NCBI GenBank assembly: GCA_036971615.1
Contig: JAYKKR010000037.1
Coordinates: 62,001-126,000, forward strand
Direction: 5' to 3'
DNA length: 64,000 nucleotides
DNA from: Amyloporia xantha
Lineage: Eukaryota > Basidiomycota > Agaricomycetes > Polyporales > Adustoporiaceae
Shown: positions 48,927-60,718 of the stretch, piece by piece
Numbering within the stretch: the first letter of the stretch is position 1
Layout of the letters: each line of letters opens with the position of its first letter
Translations under genes and position numbers: made by a program
The notes under the pieces: generated by a model
The model's database searches: none
Told to the model about the DNA's origin: nothing
What the model saw: only the letters and a program-made list of their open reading frames with translations

Positions 48927-51900
48927 ATGACCACCCGACTGAGCAAATTATCCTCTTTCACCTCCTCCGTGGTGAGTTTGGCGATGTTTTCCGAATGAAT
49001 GAGCTGAAACTTACTCTCGACGGCTTCTATGGAAGGAGAACGACATCGCGCGTGGCGAGCACGACGCCACTGTGCACGCCGAGAAGCTCCTTCAAAGCTT
49101 CCGTGAAAAGGTTTGAATGTACACCTTCTGTACCGAAGCACGAGGCTCATAGCAATGAGTTTAGGTGCAGAAAGGAGAACCTATTGACTATGACATGTCT
49201 ACGCTGGTAACAAATATATTTTATGATGTGGCTTACTGTATGTCTGACATTGAATGATTAGTCCAGCATTATCGACGTATTGAAGCACCCAAATGGCATT
49301 GATGACCGGAAGATGCTTGTATGCGATTAGCTACTGAAACGATTCAGATACTCACCGATCCTTGTAGCTCGAGCATATTCTCGTATTTCTATCCAAGCAT
49401 TCGACAAGCGACATAGGCTCGAAGCTCCAAACGGCAACGGTTGAACTACGTCAGTCCATAGTGATGTGCTTACTTAGTGTCCTAGAGAGCTCACCGAATA
49501 TCAAGTGTATAACGATCTGGCGCACCCTCCCGAGACATTTATCGGGACTGGGTATTCATGGCGTGCGGCGGATGGCTCAAACAACAATGCCGCCTTCCCC
49601 AACTTGGGCAAGGCGGGGACTCCTTATTCAAGAAGCGTGCAGCAAACCCACCCGCTTCCTCGGAACGAACTGCCTGACGCAGGTCTCGTTTTTGATACCC
49701 TATTGCGGCGTGAAGCGGTCAGTCATTTTTCTCTTTATTTGGGGAATATTATGGGAACTGAAACCGAGTAACAGTTCGTGAAACATCCTGCGGGGTTGTC
49801 CAGCATGATGTTCTCATTTGCTGCGCTTGTCATTCACTCGTTAGTTATGCCTCGCACCCAATTTGGCATTGCCTGATTATCTGTACAGAGTGTTCCGCAC
49901 GTCCCACGATCACGTCAGCATCAACGAAACGTCGTCCTATGTCGACCTTGCGCCACTGTATGGCAATAACCAAGATGCCCAGGACAAGATCAGGGTCCGC
50001 GACGGCCGCGGTCTCCTCCACCCGGACACCTTTGCAGAGGACAGACTTCTCCTCCTCCCTCCAGCAGTTTGTGTACTTCTCGTCCTGTTCAATCGCAACC
50101 ACAACGTCCGTGATTCATTGTAGAGTCCGTTCCGGGTTGTCTGACGGACCATGCATTGTGTCTAGTACATCGCGAAGATGCTTCTGGAACTAAACGAGAG
50201 AGGCACATACGTAGACCCGTCCACGCTGGCTTCGGACAACACCAAGCGTACTTCCATCTTACTCGCGCAGGAGGAAGACATCTTCCAGACTGCCCGTCTC
50301 ATCAACTGTGCTTGGTTTGCGTCGGTCGTGTTCTCTGACTACTTCAGTGCGATCCTAGGGCTGGTCAGGGATGGCAGTAGCTGGAGTCTTAATCCATTCG
50401 GGGTACGCCACAAGATCTCAGGTTGTAGACGAACACTGATGGGTATATGCGTGGGATATGCAGGAGATCAGGGATGCAGACCATGAATTGTTTGAGCGCG
50501 GACGTGGGAATGCGTGTAGTGTCGAGGTAAGTTGATGCCTGCTAATTTCTGTGCGGAGACATGGATTGACATAAGGTATCAGTTCAACTGCCTCTATCGC
50601 TGGCACGCGACGACCTCCGTCCAGGATGAGCAGTGGGTGGAGCAGATGTTCAGCCAGATCTTCCCCAAGCAGACTTGGGACCAGGTACGTTCGGCCAAGA
50701 TAAACTTGATAAATGTGCTTACGGAGTTCCCGCAAGATCACCATCAAGGACTTCAAGGAGACAGCGAAGAAGTTGCAAGCCATGGAACCGGACGTCACTC
50801 ATTGGACGTTTGGAAAGTGAGTGTTGGACTATTCGCGTGTTACATGGGGCAGTTTGCTCAACGAGTGACCTTGAAGCTTGCAGCGCCAAGCTGACGGAAC
50901 TTTCAACGACGAGGAATTGGCCAATATCATTCAAAACGCGTAAGATCACAGGTCTATTCATTGTCGTCATGGCTCATGGGTTTAATCATAGGACGGACCA
51001 CCCGGCGTCTGCCTTCAAGGCTCGCGGTACCCCGCATGTGATGCGACTCCACGAGATCATGGGTATCGAGTCGAATAGGCAGTGGGGCTGCTGTTCTCTG
51101 AATGACTTCCGCAAGGTATGTTCTTATACCAAGCGTTTCCACTTATCGCGTTCTAACAATATTCACTGTGCCATATCAGTTCCTGGGTCTGAAGAGTGAG
51201 CACGTTTCGGGTCTATTTTTGATGTTGTACAGATTTTAACCTGCAATATCCTTAGCATATAGCAATTTCCTCGAGTGGAATCCGGATCCTGAAGTAGCTG
51301 CCGCTGCTGAAAAGTTGTATGGAGACATCGACCGCCTTGAGCTTTACGTTGGTCTTCAGGCAGAGGCAGCCAAACCCGTTGTCGAAGGCGCTGGGTTGTG
51401 TCCTGGTTAGTCTATGCGCATTTTTGTTGGCCCTCCATCTGACCTTGCTCTCACTGGTTAGGCTACACCATCAGCCGTGCTATCCTAAGTGATGCTATCG
51501 CACTCACGCGCGGTGATCGATTCTTCACTGCGGATTATACACCCTTCAACATGACCACCTGGGGTTTCGCAGACTGCCAGCGGGATCCCAACGCGCCCGG
51601 CTATGGGAGCATGCTCGGCAAGCTTTTCCTCCGGACCCTTCCAGCGCAGTTCACTAGCAACAGCACCTATACATGGTTCCCGCTCATGACACCAGAGGCT
51701 ATGCAGACCATTCTGACCAAACTGGATGATATCAAGACCTATGACCTGGTTAGACCTAAGACCATTCCACCCGTACCAGACATCAAGGAGTACCCAGAGG
51801 TAGCCAAGGTTCTTAGTGCCGACGAATGGTTTACTACGCGGTACGCGAGCCGTGCAAGTCGAGTGATCAATGGACAAGGGTAAGCGGTATAATCCTTACC

Positions 51901-53706
51901 ACGAGAGTGCCTGCATGCATTAAAACCTGCATCCTAGCTTTTACTTGGCCTCGGATGATCCTGCACGAGCACGCAGGGAACAACGGGACATGATTGGCGT
52001 TCTTTCAGACACAGAGAAGACGACTGGCTACTTCTACCACAAGACGCGTGAGCTTATGATCACGGAATCGTACACTTCGGTCGGCACGCAGACGCGGAAT
52101 GTCGATATTGTGCGAGACGTGCTGAAGTATATCCCTATTCATTGGGCGAGCGAATTTGTGCGTCTGGAACTTGTTTACTGCGACATTGATTTCGTGAGGC
52201 TGATTTGACGCTTCGAATGACAGGCAGGGATACGACTGAAGAATAAATCAGGGTCTGAGGGAGATTACACGCCACAAGAGTTGTTTGATGTTCTCTCTGG
52301 CATATACTCGTGAGTCAAGAGCACATACACGTTGCTGGTGGATATTAATGTGGTCTGTAATCTTCAGGTTCCTTTTCCTTGATGTAGAGGCGTCGAAGCT
52401 GTTGAAGCTCGAGCAAAAAGTTAGGACGGATATTGAGAAGCTGCTCAGCCTGATCAAGATTGCCTCCGTTGGTTCCTCGCGGGTGGGTAATCTATGTACA
52501 ACACTTGCAGTTTTGTTCTCATGTTGCTTCTGCGTGAATAGTTGTCGATTGTGGGCTTCGTGGAGACCATCACCGAGATGTTCTTAGGGCAGAAGAAGAA
52601 TAGCAGGGCGGATATCGTGGAGCGGCTATCGGCGCTCGGCTACCCGCCTGACACGCTGGCCAACGCAATCCTTGCTGTGTTGGTAGGCTCCACGGTCGAG
52701 ATGTCGCAATGTAGGCATTGCTACCTTTTCTATCTCGGTGAGCGGTGTGCTGATGCCACGTCATTTAGCTGTCATCAACGTCGTCAACTTCTATCTGGAC
52801 GAGAGCAAGCCCAGAGACGTACAGACCCTAGTAGCCAAAGCCAACTTCGACTTGAAAGACGAAGCTCTCCTGCAGGGTTTCGTAAATGAAGCCCTTCGTA
52901 CGTCCTTCCTCTTCTTTGCATACTGTGCTGTATTGAGTATTGCCGCCAACAGGTCTTGATCCTCCGTTCCGTGGTGTCTATCGTGCGTATCTATCGTGGC
53001 TCACGTTTCCGAGTTCTCATTAGCTGAAAATATACTTGCAGGTCAAGCCACGCGATCTGTTGCCGTCGGGAAGCAATCCGTGAAGACTGGCGACACTGTA
53101 TTCCTTGACATTGCTAGTGCGAGCCTCGATGTGAGAACGCCGTTGCTTTGAATGGAAGCACCATCGGCAGAATTGCTAATGAGGTTGCAGGACCACGTTT
53201 TCGCTGATCCCACATCGGTGAATCCCAATCGAAGCCCAGCTCAGCGGTACCTAGTGGGCGATGGTGTAGCTAAGTATGCAGCTGTTTTTTCGCGACATAT
53301 CACAATGTGGAGCCATGCTAATATGAATTGTAATAGGTGTCTTGGCCCAGATTTATCCTCTAAAGTAAGCTCCTTGACTTTGTAATTTTGTAGCTAGTCT
53401 CATACCTCTTTACATAGATCCTCGGAAGCATGGTTCGCGCGGTCTTTAGCTTCTCTCGTCTCCGCCGAGCGCCAGGGCAGTCTGGCATATTGAAACGGTA
53501 AGCTCTTATTAACGCGGTTCCCGAATTTTGCTCATCGCGCCTATTGGGCTAGGTATAAGACGGACGTGTCAAAGACGAGCATCTACTCGTATTTGTCCTC
53601 AACGCAGGAGTTATCACCGTGGGCGACGTCGATGGTCGTGCAGGTACGTGGGGATCCTGATGAGTGCGTGAAGGAGAAACTGACAAGCAGCGCCCTGACA
53701 GTTTGA
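48927..53706 (+). CDS. Linoleate diol synthase / Ppo-type fatty acid oxygenase (haem peroxidase-P450 fusion)
   Basis: Bifunctional haem enzyme: the N-terminal dioxygenase forms fatty-acid hydroperoxides, and the C-terminal P450 rearranges them to diols (oxylipin signals). Start MTTRLSKLSSFTSS (48927); about twenty short exons. Dioxygenase part: YNDLAHPPETFIG, MMFSFAALVIHSVFRTSHD (distal His), SSYVDLAPLYGNNQ, LLLLPPAVCVLLVLFNRNHN, and FNCLYRWHATTS (proximal His). P450 part: GFVNEALRLDPPFRGVYRQA (ExxR helix as EALR), and GDGVAKCLGPDLSSK, where an intron placed after GTAGCTAA restores the haem-ligand Cys. The C-terminal region reads VRRAPGQSG-like (LRRAPGQSG). The last junction is uncertain: stop at 53706, or a small extra exon. 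No break seen. Confidence 0.88.
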
Positions 53707-53931
53707 CTGAGGGCGATAGGGATGATTGTAATGGTGATGATGCATGTAGGGCTTTTGCGTGGCAGTGCATATATCTTTTGAGATTGACTTACGACAACGA
53801 TACTCGATGTAATTGAAATAAAATCCTGTTTCAAGTGTTGATGTGCAGAACCGAGCGTGGGCATTTTACAAAGCGTATCGCAAGGTCCCTGAAAAACAAG
53901 CAGCATGATCCTAGACGCCATATCGGAAGCC

Positions 53932-54429
53932 TTAATCGACATCGACGTCCTCCGCAAGCTCGTATCCCACCCAAACCACCTCCGAGCAGCTGTTGCAACC
54001 AACGAGGTGCTGGCCTGCATCCATGTCGGCGTCTGTGATGGTGTATTTACCTCCACACCGACAGGCATATATCCACCTTGTCTCCTCGCCGTCCCCATCA
54101 ACTTCGTCAAATTCCTCGAGGGAGATAACCTGTGCTGGACGAGGACCTGTCTTCAGCAGTGAGATTGCCTTTGTTCTGGCGTCGTACGCGGCCCGCGAGG
54201 CGGGTGAAGAGAGCGTCTCGTGGGCTTGCTTGAGCAGACCGATATCGATGCCCGGTGCAGAGCGACCGGATTGTGCTGATGCTATGGAGTGTTTGTCTGG
54301 GTGATATAGCAGAAGAGCCTGGTGGTAGGCATGTTTTATCTCGGTCGTGGACGCGGAGGGTGGGACGGAGAGTACGGCGTAAAAGTCGGGGAGAGCATTA
54401 TCATCCAGGTTGGTCGGCGAGAATGGTGC
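53932..54429 (-). CDS. DPH4: Diphthamide biosynthesis J-protein Dph4 (5' end uncertain)
   Basis: Helper of the Dph1-Dph2 step in making diphthamide on elongation factor 2. The frame from an acceptor at 54430 reads APFSPTNLDDNALPDFYAVL and SVPPSASTTEIKHAYHQALL, then the J-domain HPD signature (LLYHPDKHS) and KQAHETLSSPASRAAYD. A CSL/DPH zinc finger follows: WIYACRCGGKYTITDAD, then VGCNSCSEVVWVGYEL (CxC ... CxxC, as in Dph3/Dph4), ending EDVDVD, stop 53932. The body is one exon without an ATG in frame, so the start must be in an upstream exon beyond the donor at 54518/54519; it was not identified with confidence. Its 5' end faces the lipase gene. Confidence 0.87.
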   Translation of the reverse strand, partial: APFSPTNLDDNALPDFYAVLSVPPSASTTEIKHAYHQALLLYHPDKHSIASAQSGRSAPGIDIGLLKQAHETLSSPASRAAYDARTKAISLLKTGPRPAQVISLEEFDEVDGDGEETRWIYACRCGGKYTITDADMDAGQHLVGCNSCSEVVWVGYELAEDVDVD

Positions 54430-54920
54430 CTGATGGCTTCAATTACTCTACAGTAGAGTATATGCGTTAGCAGACGATTTTTTTCTTATGGGAGAACGAG
54501 CAGAGGCAGACTACTTACCGTAGCTCGTTGAACGTTCGCCAAAATATGCGAGAGAGTGAGATGAAAACTACTGCAGCTATAGACGCCCGTCGATCGGCAG
54601 CACCCACCGATGACGACCTCGACCTCCGACCGGAGACTTGTACATTGAGTAGTCTGTCAGAACTCAAGCTCATGTCATCGTGCGAACCGCTGCAGTCTAT
54701 TTGCACGATGGCTACCAGCGACCATCAGCATCGCCGCAGTACCAGTGCTTGGGCGTAAATCTGACACGTACGGTGCTCGCGATCCCGAGGAGAGCGGCGC
54801 GGCAGTGGGACGCGTCAGGCCCCAGGTGGCTACCGCCGTTTCGGTATTTACGGCCATCCATGATAAACATGCATTCCCACTTCTCTCCTACCTCTTTCAT
54901 CGCTTGTTTGTCCCTCTCTA
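54430..54920. other. Divergent 5' region of DPH4 and lipase genes
   Basis: Contains a GTAAGT donor (minus strand, 54513-54518) and probably the first DPH4 exon just beyond it, plus the upstream region of the lipase. No other gene seen. Confidence 0.4.
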
Positions 54921-56722
54921 ATGACCTCCATGAGTTCCGAAAACGTTCACCTCTTCGTCCTCGTCCATGGCATGTGGGGCAATCCCAGCCACATGAGAGC
55001 TCTGCATCAGGCCATGACCGAGCGCCGGTGCCAGCCTGATTCCGAAACAGGACCTGCAGGCGAACACCTTGAGATTCTGCTGGCGGAGACGAACAGGGAT
55101 GAGCATACATATGATGGCATTGACTGGGGAGGAGAGCGGGTCGCTGAAGAGGTGAGTGCATTGTTATACCGCAGTTCCAGGCGATCGCCTGGAATGACGT
55201 TATCGTTAACGGCCGTCATATATGTATGTCCGTTTTCAAGCGTATCCAGTCGCTAAATAATATGTAGATCTACGACGCTGTCAAACGGTTGGCGGACATT
55301 GGCAAGAAAGTGACCCGCTTCTCCATCACTGGCTACAGTCTAGGAGGACTGGTGTCCCGCTATGTCGTTGGGTCAGTATCTTCATAATCCTTCCTCTTAA
55401 CTGTCTGAACTGGCAACGTCGCCTTAGTATCTTGCATCAGCGAAAGTTCTTTGACACCGTGACTCCAGTCAACTTCAACACAATAGCAACACCGCATATA
55501 GGCTTGCCGAGATATCACACAGTGCTGTCGTCGGTGACACAATACCTGGGCCCCAAGTTGCTATCGCGTACTGGAGAACAGGTTTACGGCGTATGCTTTG
55601 ACTTGCTTTATTGACATCTATGGCTCGCTCATTGGACCTTTTTTTAAATAGGTAGACAAGTGGTCGGGTCAAGGACGCACTATTCTCGAGGTCATGGCGG
55701 ATCCAGGTACGCTTAGCGACATGTGTACGCCTCTTCACACTAAAGTGAATTTGAAACCAGATCGGGTGTTCTACCAGGCCCTCGGCCTCTTTGAGCACTT
55801 ACGCATATATGCGAACACTGTAAATGACTCGACTGTCCCATACCCAACGGCCGCTATAGAAACCGAGGATCCGTTCTTTGGCCATAAAACGAACGGAATA
55901 GACATGTAGGTCCATATATGCGCACTATCAAGTTTCTTGGAGTCTGATCATCATTACACAGAGAACTAGACGAAGAGTATCCACCGCTCATTAAATCGTA
56001 CCATCTTCCGGACACGCCACCCACCCCTCCTCCGGCACCAAAGCCGTTCACGCTAGCGTGGGTAAGACGCTTCTCGGTGCCGCTTCCACCACCGCTGCAG
56101 TTCAAATTCCCCTTCAATATCGTACGTGTCTGTTCAACACCTCACACGCCCCTTCGTACTCATGTTTGACTTTCAATAGCTCGTTTACACATTCTTGCCC
56201 CTTCTCTTCCCGCTTTTACTCACCCTCGTCATCAGCCGCCTGTCTCTCGCCTCCCTCGGATCGCGAAAGCGTCTCCGTCTTATGGAGCAGGACCAATCTT
56301 CCGTCGACCGCCTCGTGCACATCATCGCGAAACTCGAGCGCGGAGTTGAGGACGCTATGGCGGACATGATCGACGCTCCCGGGAGCCCTCCCTCCGTTGA
56401 CCATGCCTCTGGGGCGTTGAGCCCGGAGCTTGTCAAGTTAAGCGCGGAGTCGGACGCGGAGGCGAACGTGGAGCGCGCCGCGGCGGAGCAGGAGATGCAG
56501 TTGCAGGTACCGGAGAGGCCGCAGTACGTCGTGCTGACGGAGCTCCAGCTGAAGCTCATCGGGCTGCTAAACACCCTCCCAAATCTGAGGAAGGAACGCG
56601 CGTTCATTGATCGGCTGCGGAATTCGCACGGGCCGATCATTTGCCGGGACATACATAGATTTCCGTCGCACAACGCAGGTGAAGGTGTCGTGCGGCATTG
56701 GGCGGACAAATTCGTCATGTAG
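54921..56722 (+). CDS. DUF676 putative serine esterase/lipase (Rog1-like)
   Basis: Alpha/beta hydrolase of the DUF676 family (yeast Rog1 type), acting on lipids at internal membranes. Start MTSMSSENVHLFVLVHGMWG (54921). Exons continue with GVDKW-type joins: IYDAVKRLADIGKKVTRFSI, then the nucleophile elbow GYSLGGLVSRYVVG (Ser in GxSxG), NFNTIATPHIGLPRYH, then NTVNDSTVPYPTAAIE (likely catalytic Asp), ELDEEYPPLIKSYHLPDTPP, LAWVRRFSVPLPPPLQFKFP, and a long last exon. That exon holds a membrane helix (LVYTFLPLLFPLLLTLVISR), a charged region, and a C-terminal block with HGPIICRD and EGVVRHWADKFVM; the last His may complete the triad region. Complete and apparently functional. Confidence 0.87.
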
Positions 56723-57422
56723 ATGTCGCATTTTTTGGGTATGTATGGATCGTGTGTGTGGCATGGAACCCTCGAACATGTCTGTTTATATATAACTACT
56801 ATCCTTTTTATCCTTCCTTTTGGCTGTGACCTGGGAAGCGTTGTTTAATCACTCAGCGAATCACTCAAGGTCTGGACATTCGTACGTGCGGTGCTTGTCA
56901 AAGGCTATAGATCTACCTGTTCCTTGTGCTTCTCTTTAATTCTATCGGACCCGCTGCGGATACACGTGTTGGTCGTTCCTTTGTCGAAGTCATTGAATTG
57001 CGCGCGCCTGCATGCCTTCTTCTATCGGGTGGCTCGCACTTGCACAGCCCTTGTGAGTGATTTCCTTGGGAGGATCCGCTGTCGCTATTGTTCCTGCGGG
57101 GATGATAAGGTTGCGAGAGGTGAGTGGCATCCCGCCGTCTTCTTAGTTCTCACCTTGAGGATTTACTGCTCGTTCGCGCGTCGCTCGTTCTCACAGATCA
57201 ATCAGGCAGCCCGCTGGTCGCGTTGCCCGCGTCCCCTTTCCTCGCGTTGACCGCAGCATCATTTCTTTCTCTTTGCGCTGTGAGTAGAGCATCACTACAT
57301 TACAATCTTCCTTCCGACTGCTCTTGACCTCCCACTAGACTAGCATAATACCCACCTGTGGCACTTCTGTCTACTTCACACTCTTCTGTATATTCGAATC
57401 AATCTTATCGTGTCTGTACACA
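56723..57422. other. Intergenic
   Basis: 3' UTR of the lipase gene and upstream region of the next. A 119-codon frame (56891-57250) is not protein-like. Pyrimidine-rich stretches precede the next ATG. Confidence 0.4.
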
Positions 57423-58972
57423 ATGGCCCGTTATCCGAACAAGAGACCGACGGCTCGCTCGCGTCAGTCTTATTCCTTTCATGCGTAGTGACCTTTCATG
57501 TCATTGTCAGATGGCCTACTACCAACAGGAACATTGGCTGGCATCAGCCGTCAAGGTTCTGGCTCGTTCACGGCGGAATCGGTGTGGGAACAGGGTGAGT
57601 CCAATACAAAGCCACCACGGAGAGATCATATGGCGTTGACTGAGCACTACTTGCTACTGCAGTGCAAGCTGATGCAAAGGCCACAAGGCAGCCGTTGGGT
57701 CCACGACAAAAGCGAATGGCATACCGTGAACTTCAAATTCTCGTGCGTCACAATCATCTAATCGCATTTGACGTGGCGTCTTCACATTCCGTTAACTGCT
57801 TGTTGTTGCAGACATGCCAAGGGCACATAGAGCGACTTGCCCGTGAAGTATACAAGACCCCTGCGAAGTCACGTTCACTGTAAGTTGTGAGCCATACTTT
57901 GAAACTTTGTGAGATAAACTACGTCGCAGCTTCAAGATGATCAAAAGGAAATTTGACGAACAGAATTTTCGTTCACACTCTGCCAGGTATCATGCTGAAG
58001 GTGCTCACCTTAAGCACATCTTTGGGCCGACTTTACGGGAAACAGCATATGATGTAGGCACCAGTATTCTTGTGAATCTCTAATGCTCAGTGCTATGACA
58101 TACATTTTACAGTTATGTGAAAGGACCTTTGGGATTGAAGATAAATTTGGACTCAGCCATGCTCTTGAAGTTGACAACAGCGAAGCCACTGCTTCTTTAT
58201 CTGGTACCAGGCATACTGCCCCTCAAAGCGAGGTGGTGGTGAACAGCGGAGTGCCAAGGGATGGTGCAATTAATCCATTGTATGTGACAACTTCGATCAA
58301 ATGCTGCGCATGACTCAGTAGGGCCTTACTTTACCTTCAAGTGCATCTCCTGTTCGCTCGCAGAACCCCGAGGGCACGATACTTGCATATCCGTCACCAG
58401 TTTCAAACGTCCGACCTCCCCTTGGTCGTACACCTACAGAACTTGTTGAGCCACCATCACCATCGCCCCTGTCCTCCGTCCACCGGAATCCAACTGCATC
58501 TCTCATCAGCTCCGGAAACAAGGAGGACACTGGTGAGGGACCAAGTGGTACTGCACATGGTACCGGGCAGCCAACGAGCACGAGCGCTCATGCTGATCTT
58601 GATGTGAGTGCTCTATTCCCCTTCGATAACCAATTCTCACGGACATACGTGTCCTCTTTCATCAACCGATCCGCTACTCAAGGACGACATTACTCCGGAG
58701 AAGTACAACGCGCTGAAGGCAGAAGTTGATGAGCTGAAACAACAGTTGGAGCATGAGCGCAAGCTGTCTGACGAGCATTCACGGTGCGATGCAAGAATTA
58801 AGGACCTTGAGGAGCGATTAGCAAAGAGTGAGAAGACAGTCAAGTGGTATGAGGATGAAATGGCGGATATTTCTGTACGTGCCATGCTTTCCAAACAACT
58901 CTGGTTTGAGCGCATCTATATCTGGTTACTAACTCTTCTTAGGCACGCGCAGCACGACGTCCTCCAACATGA
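57423..58972 (+). CDS. Coiled-coil protein of unknown function (8-9 exons)
   Basis: Not recognised, but a clean gene model can be read. Start MARYPNKRPTARS (57423). Exons 57423-57462, 57511-57594, 57663-57742, 57812-57879, 57930-58053, 58113 to about 58280, then two long exons and a short last one; every join keeps frame and uses GT-AG. Landmarks: GSGSFTAESVWEQ, RQKRMAYRELQIL, GHIERLAREVYKTPAK, LRETAYDLCERTFGIEDKFG, then a Pro/Ser-rich disordered region. A coiled coil follows (EKYNALKAEVDELKQQLEHE and RIKDLEERLAKSEKTVKWYE). It ends ARAARRPPT, stop 58972. About 380 residues. Function cannot be inferred; a scaffold-like role would fit the coiled coil. Confidence 0.7.
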
Positions 58973-60718
58973 ATGGAAGTGGGTGAGACCGGTCGTAGCC
59001 ATGTTTTCTTACTTGCTTTCTCCTGGCGTAGCTCACGTAATACTTTTAATTTGTCCCGAGTTATTTCGCCCGTGCATTGATTCTGAAGGTTGTGTGAATC
59101 CGACGAAGCGCGGTGTCAAATTGGCACATTACCAGCGCTACGTATACAATCTGTGATCATGAGCTCACCAGTGGAGGGGGATGATATATATTGTCGTACC
59201 GTCTGTTCTACATGACCTGTCCTCGAGCTGCATTTATCAACTCTAGAATTGCTTTAGAAACTAACAGACTTAAAAAATTTGAGCAGAAGGGTCTCGAAGA
59301 TTAGAGGACGCAGGACGTGATTATTCAGGGAGCATGAAGGCATAATGTAGAGTAGGGTCAAGCGTAGTCATCGGTGGTCTGGCTTATCTCGCACATGGAA
59401 ACGTTGGAGGTCGTCGCTATTTGGCCCAAGCGGACGCTGCGGTGATGGACGGACATCAGGACGAATTCATCTGGGAGGATGGACCCGCGCTGTGAGTTCC
59501 TCGTCACTTGGCTGAGGGATTTCCATGCACGGACGATGCGTCGCTCGAGGTATTTTCTGCAGGATAAACTGTATGGGTAATAAATCGACAGGTTCATTTA
59601 TGCTGTTTGAAATTCGACATGATGCGGCGTAGCAGGCTTACGGAGGCTTCTGTATCTCAGGGATGGAGACAGAGAGGTAGCGCGAGGCCATCGCGTAGAC
59701 GTGACCAATTGTTGAGTGCAGTAGTTTGCCGCTTAGGAGAGTGCCACACGGACGACGACGGACAGGACGACAATAATGGAGATAGTGTCGTAAAAGCGTT
59801 GTTTATCGGGATGTTTTTGAACTGGGTAGCGTAGCGATGTCATCTCAGACGAATGTACAGCTCGAGTTCCGGGTACGTCGTGAGGTGGCGGAGCGCAGGG
59901 CCGTCGTATCTCCTAGCAAAACTTACAATGGGTCGTCAAGTGATTTTGATGTCGCAACCAATAGAAACGGGAGAGGCAGTTCTGGTAGCCAAGTGACGCA
60001 GAAGATAATGCGGCTGATTATCACGGACAACATGATTGTTGAGACACAATGGCCGCACGGTGAGAAGTATAACAGCCGCGAGGAGTTACACCAATATTCA
60101 CTCGAGCTTGCTGACCGCGGCCGTGCAGTTAAAGGGTTGGTCGCCAAATAGATACAAGGAGGTGGACAAATTGTGATTGTCTGCCCGGGTCAGCTGAGAC
60201 GAGAACAGAGGGCAACATTGTTCGATAAACTTCCTTCAAATACAATGTTCGGAGCTTCTATATCAAGTTCTGCCTTCGGATCTCTGTTCTAACTTCCGAA
60301 CGAATTGAGGGCGGTCCAACCCGAACCGGTGCACTGTGTTCATCTTCATCAGAGAAAATGTCAGGAATAAATATCCGGCCCTAGGAAAGAGTAATTCGGG
60401 GTATATACACGATCCATCCGTGCACAAAACAGGTTCAGAAGTCAAGAAAATTAGTGGCAGTGTCGTGTGATTAATAACTATCAGATCTGCCGGTGTATTA
60501 CGCACCACAGTTACATAGGCAAATAACAAAAACGTTAGGAAAGAACAGTTCTATGATGTATACAACGCACCAGTAATCGTGGTATCTCCGTGAGCCTCTT
60601 CAAGCTCGGTTTCGCCTAAGCTCATTGAGATTTGGACATAGCACCTATAGCTGGTATCCTTGAGCATTTCATACTCCAATCAACCAGTGGGCTAGGCGTC
60701 GCTCAGTCGGCAATGATT
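58973..60718. other. Intergenic, nothing secure
   Basis: A 104-codon frame at 59837-60151 (+, MSSQTNVQLEFRVRR) is open but has no intron context or known relatives; left as doubtful. The rest is AT-richer with no repeat pairs seen. The right end is the 3' region of the MYND gene. Confidence 0.35.

Noticed and set aside
59837..60151. 104-codon frame MSSQTNVQLEFRVRR
   Set aside because: Isolated, no family resemblance and no supporting splice or promoter signals; kept only as a remark in the intergenic entry.
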